Positions 36,196-44,932 of a DNA stretch of 64,000 nt are shown piece after piece (within the stretch, counting starts at the first letter, position 1; each line of letters opens with the position of its first letter). This DNA comes from Campylobacter majalis (GTDB lineage Bacteria; Campylobacterota; Campylobacteria; Campylobacterales; Campylobacteraceae). The translations under genes were made by a program, and so were the position numbers. The stretch lies in the NCBI RefSeq assembly GCF_905120465.1, contig NZ_CAJHOF010000001.1:124001-188000 (forward strand), given 5' to 3'. The notes beneath the pieces were generated by a model. That model saw only the letters and a list, made by a program, of their open reading frames with translations. It made no database searches and was not told where the DNA came from.

Positions 36196-37166
36196 TGAAC
36201 CTAAATACGCTAAGTCCGATAATATTTGTAGGCGGCAAGGGCGGAGTTGGAAAAACCACTCTATCATCATCAATCGCCGTCAAACTAGCCAAAAGTCGCA
36301 AAAAAACGCTCATCATCTCAACCGATCCAGCACACAGTTTAAGTGACGCATTAGACGTAAAGCTAAGCTCAAAAATTAAAAACGTGTGCGAAAATTTAGA
36401 CGCCATGGAGCTAGATCCTGATGAGATAGTAAATGAGCATTTTAATCAGATAGAGCAAACTTTACGCACATATGCAAAACCAGAGATGTTTGCAAAAATC
36501 AAAGAGCATTTAAGACTTTCAAAAGACACTCCAGGAGCTTATGAGGCTGCAATGCTAGAAAAAATATGCCGCCTAATAAGCGACAGGGGCGATTATGAGC
36601 ATATTGTGTTTGACACAGCACCAACAGGTCATACGATGAGGCTACTCTTTATGCCCAGTGTAATGTCGGCATGGACTGATGGTTTGTTAAAACATCAAAA
36701 AAAGCGTGAAGAAGTAGCTGATGCGGCTAAAATTTTTTGGCAAAATAAGCCTGATTATGAGTTTAATCCATTTGCTCCAAGTCGTGAGCAAAGGTGGCAA
36801 AAGGCGATGGTTAAACTAAATGAGCGAAAAGAGCTATTTTTAAAAGCTAATGAAATTTTAAAAGATAGCAAGATGACGCAGGTTTTTTTAGTAATGATTC
36901 CAGAAGCGTTGCCACTGTTTGAAACGATTAGAGCTGTAAATATACTAAATGAGTTTAAGATATCGCTTGGCTCAATTTTGATAAATCAGATTATACCTAA
37001 CTCTCAAAATGATGAGTTTTGGCAGATAAAAGTAAAAAAACAGGGCGAAATTTTACAACAAATATCAAGCCAACTAAGCCATGTAAAAAAACATAAAATT
37101 TATCTAAAAGCAGATGATTTGCGTGGCGAAAAAGCATTAAATGATATTGAAATTTTGGCGTTTTGA
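36195..37166 (+). CDS. ArsA/GET3-like ATPase
   Basis: Cytoplasmic P-loop ATPase of 323 residues from the chosen ATG (MNLNTLSPIIFVGGKGGVGK). The deviant Walker A GGKGGVGKTT, STDPAHSLSDAL and DTAPTGHTMRLL (switch regions) identify the ArsA/GET3 family. No ars genes are nearby, and I see no evident CX2C pair or other metal site, so an arsenite pump role is unlikely. The frame could open earlier (36138) but that lies inside the upstream gene. Its last 30 nt overlap the convergent exporter gene. With CstA and the CC protein it forms an operon of unknown joint function. Confidence 0.88.
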   Translation: MNLNTLSPIIFVGGKGGVGKTTLSSSIAVKLAKSRKKTLIISTDPAHSLSDALDVKLSSKIKNVCENLDAMELDPDEIVNEHFNQIEQTLRTYAKPEMFAKIKEHLRLSKDTPGAYEAAMLEKICRLISDRGDYEHIVFDTAPTGHTMRLLFMPSVMSAWTDGLLKHQKKREEVADAAKIFWQNKPDYEFNPFAPSREQRWQKAMVKLNERKELFLKANEILKDSKMTQVFLVMIPEALPLFETIRAVNILNEFKISLGSILINQIIPNSQNDEFWQIKVKKQGEILQQISSQLSHVKKHKIYLKADDLRGEKALNDIEILAF

Positions 37167-39227
37167 TAAAGAGATGGCAAATAGCATATTTAGCAAAACA
37201 GCCAAACTCACACTAGCCCCAAAGCTAAAAACGGCATGAGTGCTACTAAGCATAAGCAAAGCAAAAGTAATAATCGTAGTAGCACCAGCCACGCATATAC
37301 TAAAAACTCTAGCATTGTGATTTATATCTTTAAAACCAATCAGTAAATAATCAATCCCAACAGCACTAGCCAAAATCACACCAAAAATAACAAAAATATT
37401 TACATCATCAAACATAGCAAAAAATCCGATTGTAATGACTGAGCTAAGAAATGTTGCTAAAATAATAATGGCTGAGCGAATTAATCCCACAAAAAAGCTC
37501 AAAATCACAAAAGCTACTAAAAAGCCTAAAATTTTAAGCTTAATTGCAGAAGCTTTTATCTGAGTAAAATTTTCATTTATCATTGCAATTAAATCGTAAA
37601 ATTTAGCATCATATTTTTTAGCAATATCACCAATATCACCATCACCACTTACAAAAATCAAATCAGGGTTATCAAACAAAATCGCAAAATTTCTAAAAAT
37701 TTCAAATTTTTTAAGCTCATCAACACCAAGTGTTGGCAATGTAGCTAATTTTTCAAACTCATCATTTATACCAAGTTCATCAAGCATAGCTAAAATTTCA
37801 TCATTTTTTGCGTATTTTAATAGTTGTTGCTTTATTTTTTCTTGAGTATGCTTACTATTTATAAGTGAGTAAAGCGAGTTATGAGATGATATTAGCCCAT
37901 TTTCATAAAGCTCATTTAGTAAATTTTCTTGATTTTTTACATCAGCTTTTATTAATTTAAACTCGCTCATATTTCCACTCTCTCGTGCAAAAATCATACT
38001 TTGCTCACTAAGTTGGACTGGATTTTGCGAATAGTTTTTAATATTATCACTAAAATCATTTTTTGCTATAAAAAATATTGCCAAGCAAAAAGCAATAAAA
38101 ATAGCATATTTATGCCATTTTTTTAAATTTAAATCAAAGTTAAAATACTCAAATTTATAAAAACTCACTCCATCAAGTAGTTTTGGAAGCAAAAAATAAC
38201 TAAACAAAAATGAAGCTAAAAGTGCAAATATTGAAAAAATAGCTATTTGATGCAAAAACTGCATGGGCGAGAGTAAAAATAACGCATATCCGCTCACGCC
38301 AATCACCAATGCTAATAAAAACAGTCCTTTAACGCCACTAACGCTATCTTTTTTAATCTCTTTAGCATAGTTAAATCCTAAAAAAGATACTGCAAAATCA
38401 AGCATAAGCCCAACCAAACTAAGACTGATAACCACACTTAAAATATGGACTTTTTCAAAAATCACAAAACAAGCACTAAGTCCAAACAAAAAGCCAAAAA
38501 CAGCCGATAAAAATATGTAAAAAACTCTAAAATTTCTAAACACAAACAGCAAAAATAGTATTGTCAAAACAGAGCCGATTATGCCGATTTTAAAGCCTTC
38601 GTTTTGTGCATTACTCTTAGCTACAGCTTGATATATGGCTGGTGCGTGAAGCACTGCATTAATGCCTCTAGCCTCACTATAAAATCTCATCAACTCATCA
38701 CTATCATATCCTTGTTTAAGCGTTAAATTTACATAATAATAGCCACTTTTGCTAATCAATCTTGACGTTTTTACATCTAGTTTAATATCGCTATTTTGTT
38801 TTAAAATAGATGAGTGTGATGCTAGTGACAGCACATCATCAGATATACTTAAAATTCTCTCAGATATTGAAAAATAAAGCTCAGATAAAGCATTTTTGAT
38901 AAACAAATCATCTATCTTGCCCTTAAAAGTGGCTAATTTTACTAAATTTAACTCTCTTTTAAAATCATCGATGTTTTTAATGTCTTTTGTCACATTATAA
39001 AAAATTTCATATCTTTTTAATATCTGCAAAAACTCATCATAAGCCTTATCATCAACAAGCAACACATGCACCACATCAGATGCCTGAGTTTGCAGTCGTT
39101 TAAAAATTTCATCTTGTTTAATGTTTAGCATACTAAACATGTCGCTTGTGATTTTATGTTTTTGAGCAAAAACAAACCCACCTAAAACAGCCATCACAAT
39201 CAAACACAAGATAATGTATTTTTTCAT
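37137..39227 (-). CDS. MMPL/RND-type exporter of the polyene cluster
   Basis: Large membrane exporter of 696 residues: helix 1 near 5-20, a periplasmic domain to about 205, five to six helices, a second periplasmic domain, then five to six helices (FGVILASAVGIDYLLIG-type motif). The architecture matches MMPL proteins that move lipids or polyenes; aryl polyene clusters carry one (ApeM in the E. coli/Xenorhabdus naming). Its start overlaps the stop of the LolA-like gene by 4 nt. Last gene of the operon; its 3' end overlaps the convergent ArsA-like gene by 30 nt. Confidence 0.85.
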   Translation of the reverse strand: MKKYIILCLIVMAVLGGFVFAQKHKITSDMFSMLNIKQDEIFKRLQTQASDVVHVLLVDDKAYDEFLQILKRYEIFYNVTKDIKNIDDFKRELNLVKLATFKGKIDDLFIKNALSELYFSISERILSISDDVLSLASHSSILKQNSDIKLDVKTSRLISKSGYYYVNLTLKQGYDSDELMRFYSEARGINAVLHAPAIYQAVAKSNAQNEGFKIGIIGSVLTILFLLFVFRNFRVFYIFLSAVFGFLFGLSACFVIFEKVHILSVVISLSLVGLMLDFAVSFLGFNYAKEIKKDSVSGVKGLFLLALVIGVSGYALFLLSPMQFLHQIAIFSIFALLASFLFSYFLLPKLLDGVSFYKFEYFNFDLNLKKWHKYAIFIAFCLAIFFIAKNDFSDNIKNYSQNPVQLSEQSMIFARESGNMSEFKLIKADVKNQENLLNELYENGLISSHNSLYSLINSKHTQEKIKQQLLKYAKNDEILAMLDELGINDEFEKLATLPTLGVDELKKFEIFRNFAILFDNPDLIFVSGDGDIGDIAKKYDAKFYDLIAMINENFTQIKASAIKLKILGFLVAFVILSFFVGLIRSAIIILATFLSSVITIGFFAMFDDVNIFVIFGVILASAVGIDYLLIGFKDINHNARVFSICVAGATTIITFALLMLSSTHAVFSFGASVSLAVLLNMLFAISLSKRQNFNII

Positions 39228-39739
39228 CTTATGCTAAACTCATTTATGGTTTCATCGCCATTTATTTCATTAAGTTTTATAACTTGCACATATTTTGAGC
39301 CGTAAATTTGTATATTTTTAAATATTTTTGATATAACTATCCCTTTTGGTTTTAAATCAACTTCCCAGCTACGCTCATCACCACTTAATAAAAGCTCAAA
39401 CTCTTTGCTTAGCTCGTTTATATCTAAATTTATCAAACTCAAAAGTAGCTTCATGTCACCAACTCTTTCATTTTTTACCCACTCGTTATTTTTTAAGTTA
39501 AATATGCCATCTTTACTCACTTTAACGCTGTGTTTAACTGGTTTTAAGGTATTTAATACAAACTCATCATTTCTTAAGCTAAACTCTCCACTACTTTTTA
39601 TAGCTCTATTAAATCCAACAATATTTTTTGTCTGGTTAAAATCTCCAACAACATCATGTTTTAACGATGTTGCAAGCTCATTTATATCAAAACAATAGCC
39701 AAAAATCATAAAAAGTAGCAACAAAACATTATATCTCAT
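39224..39739 (-). CDS. LolA-like outer-membrane carrier protein
   Basis: Periplasmic protein of 171 residues with signal peptide MRYNVLLLLFMIFGYCF and the LolA-type opening of the mature domain (VVGDFNQTKNIVGFNRAIKS, then SGEFSLRND). LolA-like proteins ferry lipoproteins; homologues inside aryl polyene clusters (ApeL) are thought to carry the polyene lipid to the outer membrane. Coupled to neighbours by 4-nt and 11-nt overlaps. Confidence 0.8.
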   Translation of the reverse strand: MRYNVLLLLFMIFGYCFDINELATSLKHDVVGDFNQTKNIVGFNRAIKSSGEFSLRNDEFVLNTLKPVKHSVKVSKDGIFNLKNNEWVKNERVGDMKLLLSLINLDINELSKEFELLLSGDERSWEVDLKPKGIVISKIFKNIQIYGSKYVQVIKLNEINGDETINEFSIR

Positions 39740-40136
39740 ATCTGCTCCTTAAAGCTTTTAAAAACGGCTCAGGCACACTAAAAAGGGTTAATTTATTGTC
39801 TATATCAACATACGCTTGAGCCGTACTAGCTTTGGCGATTAAAGTATTATCTTTATAAATTTCATAATTTAGCTTCAGCGTCGTTTCATACTCGTTAAGC
39901 CTTACTCTAATCTCACACTCATCTCCAAAAAACAGTGGCTTTATAAACTTAAACTCCATTTTTATAATAGGCAAAACAACACCTATATCGCGAAAATTCA
40001 TATACTCAAAACCAACATCACGCAAAAAAGCACATCTGGCTGCTTCTAAAAATTTCACATAATTGCCATGCCAAACGACATCCATACTATCTACATCATA
40101 AAACTCAACCCTAAACCTATACCTAAACTCTCTCAC
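39729..40136 (-). CDS. Hot-dog acyl thioesterase (4HBT family)
   Basis: Thioesterase of 135 residues, single hot-dog fold. The catalytic-site segment VEFYDVDSMDVVWHGNYVKF is typical of the 4-hydroxybenzoyl-CoA/YbgC-like group (Asp near residue 16). In aryl polyene clusters such a gene (ApeK) may release or proof-read acyl chains. Starts inside the end of the acyltransferase gene (14-nt overlap). Confidence 0.85.
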   Translation of the reverse strand: MREFRYRFRVEFYDVDSMDVVWHGNYVKFLEAARCAFLRDVGFEYMNFRDIGVVLPIIKMEFKFIKPLFFGDECEIRVRLNEYETTLKLNYEIYKDNTLIAKASTAQAYVDIDNKLTLFSVPEPFLKALRSRYEI

Positions 40137-41031
40137 TTTTTACCTGCCAAAAATCATAAAAATTAAAAAACTGATTTGGATACTTCTCGCACATCGCTTC
40201 AAACTCATCTAAATATTTATGCAAATAAACCCTTGCGTCATTTATCTTATCTCGTCCAAGCACCACCTCATCGGCTAGTAAATTAAATGAAATTTCATAC
40301 TTTTTATCATTTTTTACAGCCCAAAATGTGCTTATTTTACACTTTAAAATTGATGCTAAAACAAACGCACCAACGCTAAACTTACACTCACGTCCTAAAA
40401 AATCAACACTCACGCTCTTATCACCATGAACAGGTACCCTATCGCCCATTATGCCTATGTGCTTTCCACTATCTATTATGCGTTTTAGCTCAAGCATCTC
40501 ATTTATACCAAGCTCACTCACTTCTAAAATTTTAATCTCTCTAACACTTATTTGATTTATCAATTTATTAAAATTTGCCGAATGCTTAGAGTATAAAAGT
40601 ATCGTTATATCAAGCCAATCAAGCTCAGTTGAAACTGCTCTTGCAGCATCGATATTGCCAAAATGACTAACCAAAAACAAATGCCCCTTTTTAGTATCTT
40701 TAAGCTCATTTTTTATCTTACGCTCATCAACTATCACTAAATCGTGCTGTGTTATTTTGCCCTTCCAAACTAAAATTTTATCAACTATACTCTGTGCAAA
40801 ATTATAAAAATTTAAAAATGCAAAGCCTGTTTTTACCCCACGCCGCTTTAAAAGAGACAGATAAAATTTCACATTTTCTCTCTCGTTTTTAGAAACTAAA
40901 TAATAAACCAAGCTTACAAAAAACACTATCACATCAAGCAAAACTCTAGGCAAACAAGCAACCAAAAAGCAAGTTAATCTAAGCGTAAGCATGCCAGCTT
41001 TTTCTTTATGTTGCCACCACTGCTTAATCAA
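40123..41031 (-). CDS. LpxL/HtrB-like lipid acyltransferase
   Basis: Inner-membrane acyltransferase of 302 residues. An N-terminal hydrophobic anchor (about 25-47) is followed by the region LFLVSHFGNIDAAR (HX4D-like catalytic motif, His and Asp) and GIMGDRVPVHGDKSVSVDFL, as in lauroyl acyltransferases. In E. coli-type aryl polyene clusters the equivalent domain is fused to a glycosyltransferase (ApeJ); here the two are separate genes overlapping by 4 nt. Likely attaches the polyene or a fatty acid to a glycolipid carrier. Confidence 0.8.
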   Translation of the reverse strand: MIKQWWQHKEKAGMLTLRLTCFLVACLPRVLLDVIVFFVSLVYYLVSKNERENVKFYLSLLKRRGVKTGFAFLNFYNFAQSIVDKILVWKGKITQHDLVIVDERKIKNELKDTKKGHLFLVSHFGNIDAARAVSTELDWLDITILLYSKHSANFNKLINQISVREIKILEVSELGINEMLELKRIIDSGKHIGIMGDRVPVHGDKSVSVDFLGRECKFSVGAFVLASILKCKISTFWAVKNDKKYEISFNLLADEVVLGRDKINDARVYLHKYLDEFEAMCEKYPNQFFNFYDFWQVKSERV

Positions 41032-41735
41032 GACATCACCTTTTTAAAAAAATATTTTGGTAAGCTTAAAAAGTATTTAGCGTGAGTTTTAGATATGGCT
41101 AGATTGTCCCTAAAAGCTCTAAAATGCGAAACCCCATCGCTATCATAGCAGACCTTTACATCCATCCAAATGACATTAGCATCACTCCTTAACAAAAGAT
41201 ACAAAATCTCTATATCAAAATCCATCCTATCAGCCCTACACGCACTAATAACCCTTAACGTCAAATCAACAGGATATATTCTAAACCCACACATAGCATC
41301 TTTTATGCTCATATTTAACGTATTTATAGCAACCCAAAAATTTGTTATTTTTCTACCATATAGTCTTGATTTTGGAGCGTCATTACCATATTTTGGAGCA
41401 CCGCAAACCAAACTACATGGATTTAATTTACTTAGTTTTATAAACTCATCTATTACGCTTAAATCATGCTGCATATCAGCATCGATTTGCAACACATGGG
41501 TAAAGCCAAGACGCGATAAATGCCTAATACCATCTTTAAAAGCAGCACCTTTGCCACCGTTATTTTGCCTGTATAACACACTAACATTAAGCTGATTAAG
41601 AGCATCTTTATGCTCATCTTTTGAAGCATCATCTACGATTAAAATGTCACACTCATATTTTTTTAAAATTTCAATCATTTTTGCAAGTTTTGTGCTGTGG
41701 TTAAAGTGTGGTATTAAAAAGGCTAATTTATACAT
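41028..41735 (-). CDS. Family 2 glycosyltransferase
   Basis: GT-A fold glycosyltransferase of 235 residues. The nucleotide-sugar binding start is YKLAFLIPHFNHSTKL with CDILIVDDASKD, followed by GGKGAAFKDG and the DXD-like LQIDADMQHD. The ATG at 41735 is preferred to a GTG at 41753 because GGGAG lies 5 nt upstream. It overlaps the AMP-ligase gene by 13 nt. With the next gene it corresponds to the two halves of ApeJ of other clusters, so it probably glycosylates the lipid anchor. Confidence 0.83.
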   Translation of the reverse strand: MYKLAFLIPHFNHSTKLAKMIEILKKYECDILIVDDASKDEHKDALNQLNVSVLYRQNNGGKGAAFKDGIRHLSRLGFTHVLQIDADMQHDLSVIDEFIKLSKLNPCSLVCGAPKYGNDAPKSRLYGRKITNFWVAINTLNMSIKDAMCGFRIYPVDLTLRVISACRADRMDFDIEILYLLLRSDANVIWMDVKVCYDSDGVSHFRAFRDNLAISKTHAKYFLSLPKYFFKKVMS

Positions 41736-43204
41736 ATTCTCCCACTCGCACAAATTTTTGTATCATTTTTTATACTAAAATAAAGCTTGTTGTTTTTAAT
41801 CTCCAAAAAAAATGTAGCCACATCTAAAGGACGCAAAAAGCCACTAAATTTTATGGCCTCAAACTTTTTTGACCTAGTTAAATCAAGCCCAAAATTTCTA
41901 GCTAATTTTACAACACACTCTAGCTGAATAAAACCAGGCACAAGAGCAAAATCATAAAAATGCCCATCAAAATAAAAAAGTGACGGCTCTACATCTGCTT
42001 GATACTCAGCTTTTACTTCATCTTTAAAAATTTGTCTAAACTCAAAAATCTCATTTTTATTAAAGAGCTTTTCAATCTCGCTTTTTAAAACTTTTCCTTG
42101 AGTATTTTTTGGTATATTTTTTACTATTTTTATAAGACGAAGATTGTTTTGATACTCATCTTTTACTAGATTTTTTATAGTCTCATTTATACCTTTTTTG
42201 CCATGATCTCTTAACGCCCTTGCCCCAATTTCACTTAAGACAATAGCCACGCCTATTCTTTGCTCTATCTGAATACAAGCACACTCATTTATAAGCTCAC
42301 TTTGAGATATCAAACTCTCAAGCATATCAAGGCTTATTCGTTTTTCATTTATCTTTACCACTCTATCGGCTCTGCCTAAAATCACAAGCTCACGCTCGTT
42401 TAATCTAGCCATATCACCCATAATAAACTCATCACACCACGGAGAAACAACACCAAGTCGCTCATTAGCAATAAAAGCATTAACACCGTCAAACAATCTA
42501 AAACCAAGCCCCTCATCACACGCAACAACGCCTGTTTCAGTGCTTCCATATACGTTTATATAGCCTACTAAACCACAAAGCTCTTTTTTTAACTCATCGT
42601 CTAGTTTTGCACCAGCCGTAATTATATTTTTTAGCTGTGATAACATCTGTTTTTTATCCGAACTTAACAATGCTTTTAGTAATGTTGGTGAGCTTATTAG
42701 TGTTTTATTTTTTAAATTTTGCTCGTATATAAACTCTGGATAATTTAAAAACTTTGGCTCAATTTTTGCCCCTAAAACAAGTGGTAAAAATATCTTAAAA
42801 GTCAGCCCAAACATATGCTGATGCGTAACACTAGCTATAAACTCATCACCAAATTTATAACACTTAGCCAATGCCTTTGCTTCAAGTATCATTTTATGCA
42901 AAGATTTGCTTATCAGTTTTGCCTCGCCGCTACTGCCAGATGTTAAAAGAAAAAACTCAGCATCATCACCTATGATAAACTCACTCTCATCGCCCAAAAT
43001 GTCATTAATATTATTTATAAAAAAACTATCGTTTTTTGCTAAATTTTGACTTAGCACAAGTGGCTTTAAATCAAGTGCCAAACATGCAAAAAATGCAACT
43101 ATAAACTCATCACTATCCTCTAAATAAATCTGTGCATTTTTAACATTTTTACTTTTTAAGCCACCAACTGCTTTGGATATTAAAGTATTATATTTTTTTA
43201 ACAT
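41723..43204 (-). CDS. AMP-ligase (ANL family) fused to a hot-dog dehydratase domain
   Basis: Protein of 493 residues with two parts. Residues 1 to about 385 are an acyl/aryl-AMP ligase: phosphate loop FLLTSGSSGEAK (85-96), YGSTETG and a C-terminal lysine loop region TQGKVLKSEIE. The last about 100 residues read FYFDGHFYDFALVPGFIQLE then FSGFLRPLD, the pattern of FabZ/ApeI-type hot-dog dehydratases. In aryl polyene clusters the ligase (ApeH) loads an aryl acid such as 4-hydroxybenzoate or coumarate on an ACP, and ApeI dehydrates. The fusion would join loading and dehydration. Start ATG of MLKKYN; overlaps the upstream gene by 17 nt. Confidence 0.82.
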   Translation of the reverse strand: MLKKYNTLISKAVGGLKSKNVKNAQIYLEDSDEFIVAFFACLALDLKPLVLSQNLAKNDSFFINNINDILGDESEFIIGDDAEFFLLTSGSSGEAKLISKSLHKMILEAKALAKCYKFGDEFIASVTHQHMFGLTFKIFLPLVLGAKIEPKFLNYPEFIYEQNLKNKTLISSPTLLKALLSSDKKQMLSQLKNIITAGAKLDDELKKELCGLVGYINVYGSTETGVVACDEGLGFRLFDGVNAFIANERLGVVSPWCDEFIMGDMARLNERELVILGRADRVVKINEKRISLDMLESLISQSELINECACIQIEQRIGVAIVLSEIGARALRDHGKKGINETIKNLVKDEYQNNLRLIKIVKNIPKNTQGKVLKSEIEKLFNKNEIFEFRQIFKDEVKAEYQADVEPSLFYFDGHFYDFALVPGFIQLECVVKLARNFGLDLTRSKKFEAIKFSGFLRPLDVATFFLEIKNNKLYFSIKNDTKICASGRICIN

Positions 43205-43709
43205 TTTTTATAAATTTTCTCCTATATATCATCTCGCCGACTATAAATAAAGCTATTAAAATATACGAAATCACACCACAGTAAATAGCCCACGCCGTCT
43301 TGTCATCAAACATCGCCAAAACAAAGGATATAAGAGCATTTATGATAAAAAAACCTATCCAAAGAATAGTTAAATTTCTAGTATAATTTAATCCGTGCTT
43401 ATCCAAACCAGGCTCTTTTAAAAGGGCAAATTTTGTTATCATTGGTGTGGTTTTAAGGCTATATAAAAAGATTATACTTAAAGCCAAATTTACCAAAATC
43501 GGATAAGCATACTCAAGCCCTCTAACAAAAAAAACCACGATAAAAAATAGCGACAACACAGCATCAAAGCTATCTTTACTAAAAAGATACTTAATCCCCC
43601 AAAGCATTGCCAAAATAGACACAGCAATAAATGTAAATTTTGGCATAAAAACAATCGTTAGCGGATACAAAACACTAACAATGCTTAAAACAATTTTAAT
43701 TAGCTTCAA
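43188..43709 (-). CDS. Small polytopic membrane protein of the polyene cluster
   Basis: Inner-membrane protein of 173 residues with four to five hydrophobic helices (for example VLSIVSVLYPLTIVFMP at the start) and a basic C-terminus YRRKFIKNVKKI. It resembles the COG4648-type membrane proteins that lie between ACP and ligase genes in aryl polyene clusters. Role unknown, possibly membrane assembly of the synthase. Overlaps both neighbours. Confidence 0.75.
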   Translation of the reverse strand: MKLIKIVLSIVSVLYPLTIVFMPKFTFIAVSILAMLWGIKYLFSKDSFDAVLSLFFIVVFFVRGLEYAYPILVNLALSIIFLYSLKTTPMITKFALLKEPGLDKHGLNYTRNLTILWIGFFIINALISFVLAMFDDKTAWAIYCGVISYILIALFIVGEMIYRRKFIKNVKKI

Positions 43710-43944
43710 GTTTTTTTACTACCGCTTTAACTATATCATCTATCGTTTTTACAGCCTTAAAATCCTGCGGCTCTAGCCTATGTCCGGTTTTTTTCTTAAT
43801 GTGATCAACCAAATCAACAGCATCAATGCTATCAATTTGCAAATCTTCATATATCAAACTCTCTGGTTTAATCTTGCTCTCATCTATCTCAAACAACGTA
43901 ACAAGTGCGTTTTTTAAAATCTCATATATCTCTTTTTCGCTCAT
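43696..43944 (-). CDS. Acyl carrier protein 1
   Basis: ACP of 82 residues carrying the growing chain on a phosphopantetheine arm. The attachment site is Ser39 in DLQIDSIDAVDL. Acidic helices flank it. Overlaps the next ACP gene by 4 nt. Aryl polyene clusters carry two ACPs (ApeE, ApeF); the split of work between them cannot be read here. Confidence 0.93.
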   Translation of the reverse strand: MSEKEIYEILKNALVTLFEIDESKIKPESLIYEDLQIDSIDAVDLVDHIKKKTGHRLEPQDFKAVKTIDDIVKAVVKKLEAN

Positions 43945-44189
43945 TTTTTATTCTCCTTTATAAACTCGCTTAAATTTCTTACATTTGCAAAAATTTCTTT
44001 TAAATTCTCATTTTTACTATCTAGCGTTATGCCATACTGTTTTGAAATAGCCAAACCAAGCTCGAGTGCATCAACGCTATCAAGCCCTAAGCCATCGTTA
44101 AAAAGCGGTGCATCAGTATCTATATCGCTAACTCTAATATCGCTTAAATTTAAACTTTTTATAATAAAATCTTTTACCTCATCTATCAT
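43941..44189 (-). CDS. Acyl carrier protein 2
   Basis: ACP of 82 residues with Ser38 in the canonical GLGLDSVDALEL as phosphopantetheine site. Overlaps the acyltransferase gene upstream and ACP 1 downstream by 4 nt each. Second carrier of the cluster. Confidence 0.93.
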   Translation of the reverse strand: MIDEVKDFIIKSLNLSDIRVSDIDTDAPLFNDGLGLDSVDALELGLAISKQYGITLDSKNENLKEIFANVRNLSEFIKENKK

Positions 44190-44932
44190 TTTAACTCCTT
44201 ATAAATTTCACTTACTTCATTAAATAAAAGCCTTACCCTAATAGGATCTGCCCTATCTAAATTGTATTGTTTTATATCATAATTTTTTATATTTTTAAAC
44301 TCATAGTTTATTGTTTTTGTTGGCACATCATACCACTTTTGCCATCCTTTTAGACATTGTGGCTTCATGATTATGTGCATAACCCTTAGTGTTATGGCTT
44401 GTTTTATAGCTATATAAAATGACGCCTTATGTAGAGTTATAGTGTCTTTTGTGCGAGTTCCTTCTGGAAAAATAAGCAAACTCTCGCCACTTTGCAAAGC
44501 GTTTAAGCAGTTTTGCAAAAGCTCTTTATCATCTTTGTTTGAGATATATCCACACGCCTTAATAGCAAATGTTAAAAAAATATTTTTTCCAAGCTCACCT
44601 TTTACAACACAATTTAGATGCCTAATCTTGCTTAAGAAAAATACAACATCTAAAAGAGATGGGTGATTTGCGATGATAAGTTCGCCTTTTTTACCTAAGT
44701 TAAAATCATCAAATTTAAAGCTTAAATAACCAGAAATTTGACAAATTTTTATAAAAAATGCCCACGACACTCTAACCAAATCTCGACAAAAATTTCTAAC
44801 AATTTTAAATTTATTAAAGCAAAAAACAACAATAAAAATAAATATAAAATCACCCAGCAAACAGATAAATCCAAACAGCAAATACAAAAAAGCAACTCTA
44901 ATAATTGCTAAGCTCTTTTTTGCCACTTCCAC
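44186..44932 (-). CDS. PlsC-like 1-acyl-glycerol-phosphate acyltransferase
   Basis: Membrane-associated acyltransferase of 248 residues. The catalytic HX4D motif is in ANHPSLLDVVFFL, and the FPEGTRTKDTI motif binds glycerol phosphate. N-terminal hydrophobic segment at about 15-38. Equivalent to the PlsC-like ApeD of other aryl polyene clusters, where it is assumed to help build the lipid moiety. Overlaps the next genes by 4 and 25 nt. Confidence 0.88.
   Translation of the reverse strand: MEVAKKSLAIIRVAFLYLLFGFICLLGDFIFIFIVVFCFNKFKIVRNFCRDLVRVSWAFFIKICQISGYLSFKFDDFNLGKKGELIIANHPSLLDVVFFLSKIRHLNCVVKGELGKNIFLTFAIKACGYISNKDDKELLQNCLNALQSGESLLIFPEGTRTKDTITLHKASFYIAIKQAITLRVMHIIMKPQCLKGWQKWYDVPTKTINYEFKNIKNYDIKQYNLDRADPIRVRLLFNEVSEIYKELK

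Noticed and set aside
36195-37166. Arsenite pump ATPase
   Set aside because: No arsB/arsC/arsR nearby and only one ATPase domain; family resemblance alone does not show arsenite transport.
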